DNA from: Flaveria trinervia
Lineage: Eukaryota; Streptophyta; Magnoliopsida; Asterales; Asteraceae
Direction: 5' to 3'
NCBI GenBank assembly: GCA_025506515.1
Contig: CM046442.1
Span: 59,815,376 to 59,879,375, forward strand
Length of the DNA stretch: 64,000 nucleotides
Shown: in pieces, positions 41,951 through 53,510 of the stretch
How positions within the stretch are numbered: the stretch's first letter is position 1
Layout: every line of letters begins with the position of its first letter
Notes under the pieces: generated by a model
The model's database searches: none
The model's input: the letters and a program-made list of their open reading frames with translations, nothing else
Told to the model about the DNA's origin: nothing
Made by a program: the position numbers and the translations under genes

Positions 41951-42639
41951 GATGAAGCAAGTCAAAGAGTTTCGAGATAAGGCATTGAAAGAATATCATC
42001 TAACTCTAAAAGGATGAGAGGTCTGATTATGGAATTGGGTGAAAACACCCTCGGTGTTAGGACCTGATTCGGGCGGATGTGGATTCCTCATTTTTGGGAT
42101 CTACGTGGGAGGATTATGGATGAAGCTCCCAAAACTAGATACTCCATTCATCCCGGTGCTACAAAGATGCATGAAGACATGAAGAAACATTATTGGTGGC
42201 CGGGTATGAACGTGATTTGATGGAGTATGTTAGTAAATGCCTTACTTGTTTACAAGTGAAGGCGAAGCATGAGAAGCCATATGGGAAGATCCAACCTTTG
42301 TATATACCGGAGTGGAGTGGGTGTATAGCCATGGACTTTATAATGAAGCTACCGCGTACCACGCGAGGGTATGATGCCATATCGGTGATAGTTGACCGTT
42401 TGACGAAGAGTGCTCACTTCCTACCGATCCGCGAGACATATTCATCCGAGAGGTTGGCGGATCTGTTCATTAAAGAAATTGTAACTCGTCATGGTGTGCC
42501 AGTGTCTATTGTGTCTGATCGTGACACCCGGTTTACATCTAAAATTTGGAAAAAATTCCATCATGCGAGGGGGACGAGATTACATATTACCACAGTTTAT
42601 CATCCTTAGACGGATGGTCAGTCGGAAAGGACCACTCAG
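41951..42639 (+). pseudogene. G2 integrase, zinc and core region
   Basis: The His/Cys zinc part at 42165-42260 (His-Glu-Asp-Met-Lys-Lys-His ... Cys-Leu-Thr-Cys) is crossed by one frameshift. The open part 42193-42609 has the first catalytic Asp in Met-Asp-Phe-Ile-Met-Lys-Leu-Pro and the second in Ser-Asp-Arg-Asp-Thr-Arg-Phe. A stop at 42607 precedes Thr-Asp-Gly-Gln-Ser-Glu-Arg-Thr, which holds the catalytic Glu. Confidence 0.85.
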
Positions 42640-43323
42640 ATGGTTGAAGATATGCTCCGGTCATGCGTCATTAATTTTGGAGGAAGTTGGGATGACCACT
42701 TATCGTTAGTTGAGTTCTCGTATAACAACAGTTGTCATGCCAGTATTGGTATGTCTCCTTATGAGATGTTATACGGTAGGAGATGTAGAACACCCTTTTG
42801 TCGGGGTGATATCAGCCATGAAGAGTTAGGGAGCATTGAGGTGGTCGAGGCTATGACTTTGAAGTTGGAAAGGATCAAAGCCTTCATGAAGGTAGCTAAA
42901 GATAGGCAAAAGTATTATGCTGATAAACGACCTAGACAAATTGAGTTCCAGGTGGGTGATAGAGTTATGTTGAAAGTCTCACCTTGGGAAGGTATCATTC
43001 GGTACATAAAGCGGGGCAAGTTGAGCCCAAGGTACATAGGGCCTTTCCGAATCATTGCTCGAGTAGGAGAGGTGGCCTATAGACTGAAGTTACCAGAGGA
43101 GTTAAGTGGAATTAATCTGACATTCCATGTATCTCATCAGAGAAAATGTTTAGTAGACGAGGATATGGTTGTACCACTAGAAGATATCGAGGTAAATGAA
43201 CAGGTCATTTATGTGGAGCAACTAGTGGCGATCATTGATCGTAAAGAGAAGAGGTTGAGGAATAAAGTGGTTCCTCTTGTGCGTGTAAAGTGGAAGTACA
43301 AAAAGGTATCTGAGTCTACGTAG
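42640..43323 (+). CDS. G2 integrase C-terminal part with chromodomain, open frame of 227 aa
   Basis: Starts after the catalytic Glu. Contains Asn-Asn-Ser-Cys-His-Ala-Ser-Ile-Gly-Met-Ser-Pro-Tyr-Glu, the Val-Gly-Asp-Arg-Val-Met-Leu-Lys-Val-Ser-Pro-Trp-Glu-Gly GPY-like region, and the chromodomain start (Asp-Arg-Lys-Glu ... Val-Arg-Val-Lys-Trp-Lys). The Trp codon in Ser-Thr-Trp-Glu is TAG (43321), ending the frame; the tail up to the original stop continues to about 43373. The fold is recognised; targeting of heterochromatin is family knowledge. Confidence 0.85.
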   Translation: MVEDMLRSCVINFGGSWDDHLSLVEFSYNNSCHASIGMSPYEMLYGRRCRTPFCRGDISHEELGSIEVVEAMTLKLERIKAFMKVAKDRQKYYADKRPRQIEFQVGDRVMLKVSPWEGIIRYIKRGKLSPRYIGPFRIIARVGEVAYRLKLPEELSGINLTFHVSHQRKCLVDEDMVVPLEDIEVNEQVIYVEQLVAIIDRKEKRLRNKVVPLVRVKWKYKKVSEST

Positions 43324-43399
43324 GAGACTAGAGACGAAATGAGACAGCATTACCCACGTTTGTTCGAGGGATAACAGGTTTCCAGGATGAAACCTATAT

Positions 43400-43414
43400 A
43401 AGGGGGGGTGGACT
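43400..43414 (+). other. G2 polypurine tract
   Basis: AAGGGGGGGTGGACT directly precedes the LTR start TGTAACACCCGG. The same tract is found in G1. Confidence 0.85.
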
Positions 43415-44007
43415 TGTAACACCCGGTTATTTTTTTTAAGACCAAAAAAGAAGAATAAGGTGAAGAAAAAGAAAGAAAAGGGAAGGAAGATATTTTACCC
43501 AAGTCAAGGGGTAAAAAGTGTCAAAAGGACAAAATTTTATAAAAGTTGGTGTAAAGTGGGCATGGCCGCCCACTCCCTTCTCACAATACACATTTCATTT
43601 GGTTTTAGAGAGAGAAATGGAGAAAAGGCAGAAAACATTCGGGAGTTTGAAGAACAAGGAGAAGAGTCAAATTCAAGGTATGCATTCGAATGTTTATGAT
43701 GCTCTTAACCGGTTTTATCCTCGGGTGTGTGTGCTTAAGTATGTTATGTGCTCGGTTGTGTGTGTTTCAAGTGGGTTTCTAGGTGAAACTTGTAGCAAAT
43801 GGGTTTAAAGCAAGTCTTACCTGAAGAGGCTGCTAAGGTGAGTTCTAGAACCCCTATTTTACATGTTTTAACAGATTTTAAGGCTAGAAATGCATGTGAA
43901 AATGTTTTAATAAAGTTGGGTGTTGCACCTGTATGTATGTGTTTGTATTTGATTCGGGTGGGGTTTGAATTTGGGCAATGTTTTGTTTGAATGATGATGC
44001 GAATGTG
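43415..44007 (+). repeat. G2 3' LTR, truncated
   Basis: Starts TGTAACACCCGG after the polypurine tract. It contains a C/T-rich leader-like tract and GTGAGTTCTAGAACCCC near 43838, which corresponds to the G1 LTR near 21595. It is cut at 44007 by the A1 LTR; the remaining about 1.4 kb of a full LTR are not in the window. Confidence 0.85.
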
Positions 44008-44937
44008 TGTTGGAACTTGTATGCCTAAGGCACATACAAGATTGATGTGGTTAATACGTTATTAACCAAGTCGGGTCATACCCAATAACAAGATAAACAA
44101 ACACCAATAAATATTTATTTGTTAATGAGATCATACAAATAATATTGACACCAATTTAGAAAATGGGTTTTCTAAAAGGTTACTTTTGTAATAGAACAAC
44201 ATTATATGGATAATTTTTTCATGAGAAATTATTGTTTCATTATTTACGTGAGTTAAACAATAACAAATAAAAGTGTGTTAGTGTTATAAAATTAAATGTG
44301 GTTTTAATTTTATAAACTTATGGTTGAATGTGTAAGTTTTTTATAAGAATTAAAATGGGGGAACCCATTTTGAATGGATTTTTGGCCGCCATATTTGGGC
44401 ATGGGGAACATCCATGTCTTGGTCTAATATAAGACTTTAACCATTCTTGCACTCTTCCCTTTTGCACACTCTCTCACACACATGCAAAGAATTCTCCTCA
44501 CATCCTTGGCTGAAAATTTCAAATTAGTTGGCTGGACTTGAAGGTTTCTTGGTTGATTTTCGGATTTACAAGAAAGTGTTGAGATTTGGTGTCCTACTAC
44601 CTAAAAGGTTAGGTGTTTGCTACGGCTTGTGGGTATACAAGCATGAGGACTCCCATTTTTGACGCTATACATTAAAGAAGCATCATCTTCTTCTTCTCAT
44701 CCTTACCACATTATTTTGTTCTTGAAAGGTAGTTTCAAGAACACCCTATGGTTGCAATTTTCATTTTGATAGCATTTCATTTCACATATATGTATGATTT
44801 TGTTTATGGGTTTTGTTTTGGGTTAATATGGTTCAAATTTTCACATTGTAAAACACCTTTTAACCACTAATATCCGCTGTGTTTTTGAAGTTCAAATGGT
44901 TAAACTTGCTTTGATAAACACCTAACATAACCCAACA
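44008..44937 (+). repeat. A1 5' LTR
   Basis: Starts TGTTGGAACTTGTATGCC, ends CATAACCCAACA; 930 bp. Followed by the putative primer site TGGCATCTAGAGCTGG at 44939. Confidence 0.9.
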
Positions 44938-46046
44938 ATGGCATCTAGAGCTGGTTATGTAGAATACTTGCTTCAAAAGTTCATGAAAAGTTATTTTTCA
45001 TGGACTTTTTCAACCCATTAGGGGCTGTTTTGTTATGGATGATTGAATCCCTTATGTTTCAAGGTTTAATTTTACATGCTTTAGTATAAACCTTGAAAGA
45101 TTAACATCAAATGGTTGATTATATTGTTTGGACAAAACCCTAAACTTTTGGTTCATGTTGGCTAGAACTTTAAGGTTAATAAAAGGGGTTCATAGTTGTT
45201 CTTGAATGTTGTATATGATACATATTTTGGTGCATAACATAGCCTTGACCTTATGTATTTTGGATTTGGTTGATTGTGATTCATGAAAGGGTTCTAATAT
45301 TTGTGTTTGTATTTTGGGTTGTAGTTTATTTATTCATTGGTTTTGTAGTAAATAGATTAGGTGTATTTTTTTATTAGAAAAATTGTATTAGGATATGATT
45401 TTGTAAAAGAAGATGCACAAGATGAAGACCCAAAGAAGGACACAAAAGACATGGACACTTGAAGCATTTGGATGTGGATTCAAATGGGAGTTCATGGACA
45501 CATATGATGTGTCATTGTTAACTCTTAGGAAAGACCTAATGACAACACTTGTGATGGAAAACACTTGTAGTCAACTTAGTGGCTATGGTTATGACTTATG
45601 TTTGTATGATTATGCTTGTTTGGTTGTTTATTGTATGGTTGTTGTTTGATATTTGGATATGCATAACAAAATCATTAACAAACTAACAAGCTGAAAATTG
45701 ATGGTTCTTTATCATTAAGTGATTAATAAAAGGTTATTAAAAGGATTAATGGTATTAATAAAAGAGTTTTTATTAAAATGAAACCATAGGGTACCTTGTA
45801 TTTGAAAGAATGCAAATATAAGGTACATAGAGTTTTCTAAACTTGTATTATGAAAACTTAAAATTTCTTTTATAACCAAGTTTAACACCATCCTTTTGCA
45901 CAACACTTGAGTCACTTGGAAACTCTTAATGGGATAAATGTCAACTAACCATTTTGAGGGAACTTGTGATTTGAGGTGGGGATACCATATTTGTGGGATA
46001 AAGGTCATGTAACCACTTATGTGGTAAACTCACATGCGTGTGTAAG
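44938..46046 (+). other. A1 leader, first part
   Basis: No convincing gene. Contains the hairpin (45792-45827; 14-bp stem with one G-U pair, loop AAAGAATG), and two of the three repeated leader motifs (about 45932 and 45996). A 78-codon ATG frame (45413-45649) is not preserved in the other copies. Confidence 0.7.
46042..46046. other. Target-site duplication of B, left copy (GTAAG)
   Basis: GTAAG directly before the B LTR is repeated at 55245-55249 directly after it. It is perfect, and the A leader resumes there. Confidence 0.95.
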
Positions 46047-47032
46047 TGTTGGATCTTATATGCCCAAGACACATACAAGATTGATGTGGTTAGTACGTTA
46101 TGATCAAGTCAGGTCATACCCAATAACAAGCTATACAAACACCAATAAATATTTATTTGTTTATGAGATCATACAAATAAATATTGACACCTATTTAAAA
46201 AATAGGTTTTCTAAAACATTGTTTTTGTGATAGAACAACATTATATGGATAATTTGTTCATGAGAAATTATTTGTTTCATTATTTAAGTTGGTTAAATAA
46301 TAAAAAATAATAGTGTGTTAATGTTATAAAATTAAAATAGGTTTTAATTTTATAAACTAATGGTTGAAAGAGTAAATTTTATAAAAGTTTCAAAATGGGG
46401 GGAACATATTTTGAACCCAATTTTCGGCCGCCCCATGTGGGCATTGGGAACTCCTCTTTAGTCTTGGTCTTTTCAAGATTAGAGACACTCTTACACTCTT
46501 CCATAACCTACACTTTCTCATACACACGCAAAGCAAGACACTCTCTCAAAGGACAAAGGAATTTCACATTCAAGAAGGAAAAAGGAGGCTGAAATTTCGG
46601 ATTTTCTTGGCTGCTCTTCAAGAACTTCTTGGCTGCTCTTCAACAACTTCTTGGCTGATTCGGATGGTTCAAAAGGGAGTTGGTCTTGGTGCTCTTATAC
46701 CTAACAAGATTAGGTGTTTGTTTAGGCTTGTGGGTATACAAGCTTTAGGCCTTCTCTTTTGAGGCTTGACATACAAGCACATCATCATCTTCATTTCTTC
46801 ATCTACAACATCTTGTGGAAGAAAGGTTGTTTTTGAACCCCCCATGGTTGTTTTTGTTTTTGATAGCATACTATTTCACATATAGTATTGATCCATGTTC
46901 TTGGGTTTTTGTTTATGGTTTAAAATGGTAAAACTTTCAGATTGGTAACCTCACTTTAAACCCTACTTTCCGCTGTTTTTTTATAGTTTAAATGGTTAAA
47001 CTAGCTTTGATTTACATGTAACAAAACCCAAA
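46047..47032 (+). repeat. B 5' LTR
   Basis: Starts TGTTGGATCTTATATGCCC; the end AAACCCAAAG is a mutated AAACCCAACA. It has a duplicated 'CTTGGCTGCTCTTCAAGAAC' type segment (46610-46650) not doubled in the 3' LTR. Confidence 0.9.
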
Positions 47033-48495
47033 GATGGCATCTAGGGCCGGGTATGTGGAATGTGTTTCAAAAGTTCTTGAAAAGTTAGTTTTCATGGACT
47101 TTTTCAACCCATTAGGGGCTGTTTTGTTGTGGATGTTTGAATCCCTTATGTTTCAACGTTTAATCTTACATGCTTTAGTATAAACCTTGAAAGATTAACA
47201 TCAAATGGTTGATTGTGTTGTTTAGACAAAACCTTAAAGTTTTGGTTCATGTTGGCGAGAACATTCAGGTTATAACAAGGGTTTCATTGTTGTTCTTGGA
47301 TGTTGTATATGTTTCATATTTTTGTGCTTAACATAGCCTTGACCTTATGTGGTTTGGATTTGGTTGATTGTGGTTTGTCATGTTGGTTTTGATTCTTGAA
47401 AGGGTTGTAATATTTGTGTTTGTATTTTGGGTTGTAATTTATTTATTCATTTGGTTATGTAATAAATATATTAGGTGCATTTATTTCATTAGAAAAAGTT
47501 CTATTAGGATATGATTTTCTAAAAGAAGATGCACAAGATGAAGACCCAAAGAAGGACAAAAAAGACATGGAAACTTGAAGAAATTGTATATGGATTAAGT
47601 GGGAGTTAATGGACACATTTTGATGTGTCATCTTAACCCTTAGGAAAGACCTTATGACAACACTTGTGATGGCAAACAAGTGCGGTCAACTTAGTGGTTA
47701 TGGTTATGCACTTATGTTTGTATGATTATGCTTGTTTGGATGTTTGTTGTATGATTGTTGGTTGATATTTGGATATGCATAAAAAACTCATTAACAAACT
47801 TAAAAAGCTGAAAATTGATGGTTCTTTATCATTAGTGGTTAATGAAAGGTAATTAAAAGGATTAATGATTTTAATAAAAGGGGTTTTATTAAAAGTGAAC
47901 CATAGGGTACCTTGTATTTGAAAGCATGCAAATATAAGGTACACAGAGTTTTCTAAACTAATCTTATGAAAACTTAAAATTTCTTTTATTAACAAGTTTA
48001 ACACCATCCTTTTGCACAACACTTGAGTTACTTGGAAACCCTTAATAGGATAATGGTCACCTAACCATTTTGAGGGAACTTGTGATTTGAGGTGAGGATA
48101 CCATATTTGTTGGATAAAGGTCACCTAACCACTTATGTTGTAAAACACCCATGTGTGTGCAAGTAGGGTAACTTGATTTGCAAACCATGTTAAATGGATC
48201 ACCTAAAATATGGTTTACAAAGGTGTTGATGGGATAAACATGCCGACTATACATATGATGTTTTAAAGTTGATCCCATACCCTAGAAATTGCAAAGGGTC
48301 GCAATTGTCAAAATGTTGACTACCTTGTTAATTGAAATAATGGGACAAAGGTCACCTAACCAGTATTTAAATGTAACGTTGGATTCTAGAATTGTAGAAT
48401 TTTAAAATTGTGTAAGACAATTAAAAGGGGCTTTAATTATTAAAATATGAACAATATCATAAATACTAAAAATTGGACTTTGTTATATTTTGTAG
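47033..48495 (+). other. B primer site and leader
   Basis: Putative primer site TGGCATCTAGGGCCGGG from 47035. Hairpin at 47907-47942 with GCATGC apex. Repeated motif at about 48047, 48112 and 48342, the last 135 bp before the gag ATG. No coding evidence. Confidence 0.75.
47907..47942 (+). other. Leader hairpin of B (candidate RNA dimerisation signal)
   Basis: Arms GTACCTTGTATTTG and CAAATATAAGGTAC pair over 14 positions with one G-U wobble; loop AAAGCATG with the palindrome GCATGC spanning the loop and the closing base. Compare 783-818 (perfect) and 45792-45827. Confidence 0.7.
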
Positions 48496-49420
48496 ATGTC
48501 CACCAACAAAAATGATAATAATGAAATCCCTTCCGCTCACTCACTATCACCAAGGACCATTCTCCAAAAGGAGCGTCTAAACAATAACAACTTTATTGAT
48601 TGGCTTTGAAACTTGAGAATTGTTCTCAAGCAAGAGAAATGATCGTACATCTTAGACGATCCGATTCCCGATCAACCTAATGAGAAGGATGAGGAGGCCT
48701 ACAATAATTGGGTGAAATACGCTAAGGACTCGGTCCAAGTGTTTTGCCTCATGTTAACAAGTATGACTCCAGATCTCCAAAAGGAGTATGACGTCATGGA
48801 GCATATGACATGATTACGTAGTTGAAGGAAACGTTCCAACAACAAGAAAGGGTAGAGCGCTTCGAAATGGTTCGAGCACGCCATGCGTGTCGTATGGATG
48901 ACACCCAATCTGTTTCATCTTATGTACTTAAGATGAAAAGTTACATCGACCACCTCGAAAGGCTGAATTGTCCCGTCTCGAAACAGTTGGCTACGGATTT
49001 GATCCTCAACTCTTTGTCAAAAAGGTTTGACAACTTTGTCCTGAAATAAAACATGAATGGGTGGGACAAGAACATAAGTGAGCTTCACTCTATGCTCAAA
49101 ACTACAGAGGCGACCATGAGTAAATGGGTTTTACCCATCTCACCATGAATGAAGGTGGGAACAAAAAGAGGCCTTACTCCGCACCCAAGGCAAATGTTGT
49201 CAAGGGTAAGGGGCATGTTAGGGGAAAGAGAAGGGAGTGGTAAGAGCGCCACCACCAAAACCAGCAGAGAAGAAGAAAAAGGTTGCTTCGAATGACCCAC
49301 GCTTTAAGTGTGGGGACATCGAACATTGGGCAAGAAATTGTCCAGTCCATCTCAAAGAGTTGCAAGCTAAGTGGGATGCTGGACAAACCATAGGTACCAT
49401 TTTCATGATTCATATTGATC
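48496..49420 (+). pseudogene. B gag
   Basis: ATG 48496 (Met-Ser-Thr-Asn-Lys-Asn). A stop replaces Tyr/Gln after Asp-Trp-Leu (48607). The open part 48822-49049 has the UBN2-type block Thr-Gln-Ser-Val-Ser-Ser-Tyr-Val-Leu-Lys-Met. The knuckle at 49306 reads Arg-Phe-Lys-Cys-Gly-Asp-Ile-Glu-His-Trp-Ala-Arg-Asn-Cys: its first Cys is Arg (intact in A1 at 56380). Confidence 0.85.
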
Positions 49421-50480
49421 TGAATTTAATATCCTTTAACACATGGGTATTGGATACCGGATGGGGAACTCACATTTGCAACTTATTGCAGGGGTTCAAA
49501 AGAAGTAAGGACTTCAAGAAAGGGGATGTTAGCCTCTACATGGGGAATGGGGCAAAATTCAAGTTGAAGGCCGAGGGGACTACATCTTGAAGCTTCCAAA
49601 TGGTTTCGAAGCAATTTTGAACAATATTTTGTATGCTCCTAGTTTGACTAGGAACATTATTTCTCTGGCCCAATTAAGACAATATGGTTATGTTTTGACA
49701 TTTATGGAAAATGAAATTCATGTTTCTTTAAATGGCATATTTTATTTTAAAGCTATTCCTATTAATGATATTTATGAATTGGTTTGTGAAAACACATTAT
49801 ATGATAGCTCATTATACCAAACCACCACTAAGAAACTCAAAATGGATTTGAGTAATACCTATCTCTGGCATTGCCGTCTTGGTCATATAAACAAAAGGCG
49901 CATACAAACACTTCAAAAGAACGGTCTTTTAAAAGCAAGTGAATATGATTCATTTGATGTATGTGAATATTGTTTACAAGGTAAAATGACTAAGGCACCT
50001 TTTAGTGGCAAAACCAAAAGGACAAAAGTTTTATTAGGAATCATACATTTGGATGTATGTGGTACTTTTAAGCCAATGACTAGGTACAATGAAAGATACT
50101 TCATTACCTTTATCGACGACTATAGTCGATATGGTTATGTGTACTTGTTAAGACACAAAGATGAAGCTTTTCAATTGTTCAAAATCTTCCAACATGAAGA
50201 AGAAAATCAACTCAACAAGAAAATAAAAATTCTCCGCACCAATAGAGAGGTGAATATCTAAGTGATGCTTTTAGAGATAATCTTAGAAGTTATGGTATTG
50301 TCTCACAACTATCTCCACTTGGAACACCACAACACAATGGTGTGTCCAAGGGGAGAAATCGAACTCTATTGGATATGGTTCAATCTATGATGGGTAGAAG
50401 CTCATTGCCTATATCATTTTGGGGTTTCGCTTTGCTCTCTGCAACCTGTATCTTGAATATGGCCCCAACGAAGAAAGTGG
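49421..50480 (+). pseudogene. B protease and integrase
   Basis: Protease: Trp-Val-Leu-Asp-Thr-Gly-Trp-Gly-Thr-His (about 49446). Frame 49587-50261 (224 aa) spans the pre-integrase zinc part (His-Cys-Arg-Leu-Gly-His, Cys-Glu-Tyr-Cys) and the first catalytic Asp (His-Leu-Asp-Val-Cys-Gly). The second Asp is Asn (Leu-Arg-Thr-Asn-Arg, 50239) and a one-base loss then shifts frame. The Glu position is Lys (Val-Ser-Lys-Gly-Arg-Asn, about 50347). Inactive. Confidence 0.85.
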
Positions 50481-51039
50481 AAATTGAAGGGTTCAATCAC
50501 TATCATATTTAAAGGTATTGGGTTGTGAGGCTTATGTTAAGACGTCCATCTCAAACAAGCTAGAAAGTCATTCCACTAAATGTATCCTCATTGGATATCC
50601 TAGAGATTCTATGGGATATTATTTCTATAATCCATTGGAACAAAAGGAGTTTGTTGCCAACAAGGCTGAGTTTGTAGAAGGTAAGTTCCTTGTGGAAGGA
50701 ACTAGTAGTAGAACAGTGGATCTTGAGGAGGATCAAGAACCACAACCCGATACATATTTGGTTGACACTAGTTGATCAATACACACAAAACGTTCGTGGA
50801 TCTAGTAGAAATAGTAATCCACCTAAAAGATATGGATTTTTCATAGATGGATGCTATGTGGTAGATTCCAATGAACCAAGCAATTATCATGATACAATGT
50901 CCAATTTGGGTTGTGACAAATGGCTTGAAGCCATGAACATTGAGATGCAATCCATGTATGACAAGCAAGTGTGGGACTTGGTTGAACCAGCTCTTAACTA
51001 AAGGTAGTTGGAAGTAAGTGGGTTTTCAGTCAAACTCAA
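50481..51039 (+). pseudogene. B integrase-RT hinge and RT start
   Basis: Open frames 50518-50775 and 50690-51001 overlap by frameshift. They cover Gly-Cys-Glu-Ala-Tyr-Val-Lys and the end of the hinge to Met-Tyr-Asp-Lys-Gln-Val-Trp. About 70 bp of the RT start present in A1 (58150-58220) are deleted near 51030. Confidence 0.75.
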
Positions 51040-52160
51040 GGGGTTGATTATGATCAGACCTTCTCGCTAGTTGCAATGCTAAAGTATATTAGGATATTAT
51101 TTGCCTCAACTGCTCATTATGATTATGAGATTTGGCAAATGGATGTCAAAACTACTTTTCTAAATGGATATCTTGAGGAAGATGTCTATATGGTTTAGCC
51201 TAATGTTTTTGTCGATCAAAAACATCCTAACAAAGTATGCAAGTTGAAGAAATCAATCTATGGATTGAAGCAAGCATCAAGAAGTTGGAATCACCATTTT
51301 GATGAAGAGATAATCAAATTTGGGTTCATCAAAAACGCTGATGAAGCATGTGTATATAGAAAGCTAGTGGGAGCATCATTACTTTCCTAGTATTGTAAGT
51401 CGATGACATTCTACTATTTGGAAATGACATTCCAACCTTGGAAGGTGTAAAAGCCTAGCTTGCAAGCTATTTCTCTATTAAGGATCTTAGTGAAGCCGCC
51501 TATATTTTGGGAATAAAGATCTATATTGATAGATCAAGGGGGTTGATAGGTTTAAATCAAAGTGTATTCATTGATATGATCTTGAAAAGGTTCAAGATGG
51601 AAAAGTCTAAGAAAAAGTACGGTACCTATCCAAAGAGTAACGATATTGAGTAAGACTCAGTGTCCAAGCTCAAATGATGAGCAAGACAAAATGAAGGAGA
51701 TCCCGTGTGCATTTGCCATAGGATCCATCATGTATGCAATGATATGCACTACCCCGGATGTGTCATGCTCATTAAGCATGACAAGCCAATACCAACAAAA
51801 TCCTTGAAACAGTCATTAGATGGCTGTTAAGAACATACTTAAGTAACTAAGGAACACTAAAGATATGTTCCTAATCTATGGATCTGGTCAGGAGGAACTC
51901 GTAGTAAAAGGTTACATGAATGCAAGTTTCCAAACTGATCGGGATGATTCACGATCACAATGAGGGTACATTTTCATCTTGAATGGAGGAGAACTCTATT
52001 GGAAGAGCTCTAAGCAAGATATGGTGGTATTATCAACTACAGAGTCAGAATACATCACCGCTTCATTAGCAGCTCAGGAAGCTACAAGGTTAAAGAAATT
52101 CATTGCTAATCTAGGTGTGGTCCTTCCATTGTGGACCCCCTAGAAATTTCGTGTGATAAA
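51040..52160 (+). pseudogene. B RT-RNase H, copy 1
   Basis: Starts at Gly-Val-Asp-Tyr-Asp and reaches the RNase H part (Thr-Glu-Ser-Glu-Tyr at about 52040). The catalytic Tyr codon of Tyr-Val-Asp-Asp is a stop (TAA at about 51397). Many further stops. It ends within RNase H at GTGTGATAAA, where copy 2 begins. Confidence 0.9.
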
Positions 52161-53510
52161 GGGGTTGATTATGCTGAGACATTATCACCGGTTGCAATGC
52201 TAAAGTCTATTAGGGTATTGTTTGCCATAGCTACTCATTATGATTATGAGATTTCGTAAATGGATGTCAAAACCGCTTTTCTAAATGGATATCTTGAGGA
52301 AGATGTCTATATGGTTCAGTATGAAGGTTTTGTCGACTCAAAACATCCTAATAAAGTATGCAAGTTAAAGAAATCAATCTATGGATTGAAGCAAGCATCA
52401 AGGAGTTTGAATCACCGTTTTGATGAAGAAATAATCAAATTTGGGTTCAGCAAAAATGTTGATGAAGCATGTGTATATAAGAAAGCTAGTGGGATCATCA
52501 CCACTTTCCTAATATTGTATGTCGATGACATTCTACTATTTGGAAATGACATTCCAACCATGGAAGGTGTAAAAACTTGGCTTGGAAGCTATTTCTCCAT
52601 AAGGATCTTGGTGAACCCGCCTATATTTTAGGAATAAAGATCTATAGGGATATATCAAGGTGGTTGATAGGTTTGAATCAAAGTGCATACATTTAGAAGA
52701 TCTTGAAAAGGTTCAAGATGGAAAACTCTAAGAAAGGTACCGTACCTATTCAAAGAGGAACGATATTGAGTAAGACTCAATGTCCAAGCTCAAAGGACGA
52801 GCAAGAAAAAATGAAGGGGATTCCATATGCGTCTGCTATAGGATACATCATGTATGCAATGACATGCACTAGACCGGATAAGTCATGCGCTTTGAGCATG
52901 ACCAGTTGATGCAAAAAAATCCTGGAAGTAGTCATTGGATGACTGTTAAGAACATACGTAAGTACCTAAGGAAGGCCAAAGATATGTTCCTAATCTATGG
53001 ATTTGGTGAGGAGGAACCCATAGTAAAGGGTTACACGGATGCGAGTTTCCAAACTGATTGGGATGACGATCACAATCGGGGTACATTTTCATCTTTAATA
53101 GAGGAGAAATCTCTTGGAAGAGCTCTAAGCAAGATGTGGTGGCATTATCAACTACAGAGTCAGAATACATTTCCCCTTCAATAGCAGCTCAGGAAGCTGC
53201 ATGGTTGAAGAAATTCATTGTTGATCTAAGGGTGGTCCCTTGCATTCAGGATCTCCTAGAAATTCTTTGTGATAATAAGGGTGTGATTGCTCAAATCAAG
53301 GAACCACATGCACATCAAAAGACTAGGCACATTGAACGAAGATTCAACTACATAAGGGAAGAAGTTTAAAAGGGAAAGATATGTATTCGCAAAGTTCACA
53401 CGGATCAAAACATTGCGGATCCACTCAAGAAGCTTCTTGAAAAGGCAAAGCATGAAAGCCATACTTGTGCCATGGGACTTCAATATTCTAGTGATTGGAT
53501 ATGATCTTTA
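52161..53510 (+). pseudogene. B RT-RNase H, copy 2 (tandem duplicate, period 1121 bp)
   Basis: Repeats 51040-52160 and then continues to the real end of RNase H (Lys-Thr-Arg-His-Ile-Glu-Arg, about 53325). The open part 52260-52631 has an intact Leu-Tyr-Val-Asp-Asp-Ile-Leu. Open part 53136-53369 holds the RNase H end. Frameshifts remain, so it cannot give a full enzyme. Confidence 0.9.

Larger units (their letters stand above)
38652..44007 (+). mobile_element. G2: Tekay-like chromovirus (Gypsy), gag to truncated 3' LTR
   Basis: Plus-strand order: partial gag, protease, RT (duplicated), RNase H, integrase, chromodomain, polypurine tract, LTR. This is the Gypsy order (integrase last). The 5' LTR and gag start are missing at the D4 border; the 3' LTR is cut at 44007 by A1. 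Confidence 0.9.

Noticed and set aside
45413..45649. 78-codon ATG frame in the A1 leader as a possible small gene
   Set aside because: The corresponding sequence in B and in the minus copy (996-1250) is open in different frames and differs by frame-shifting indels, so there is no sign of protein conservation.
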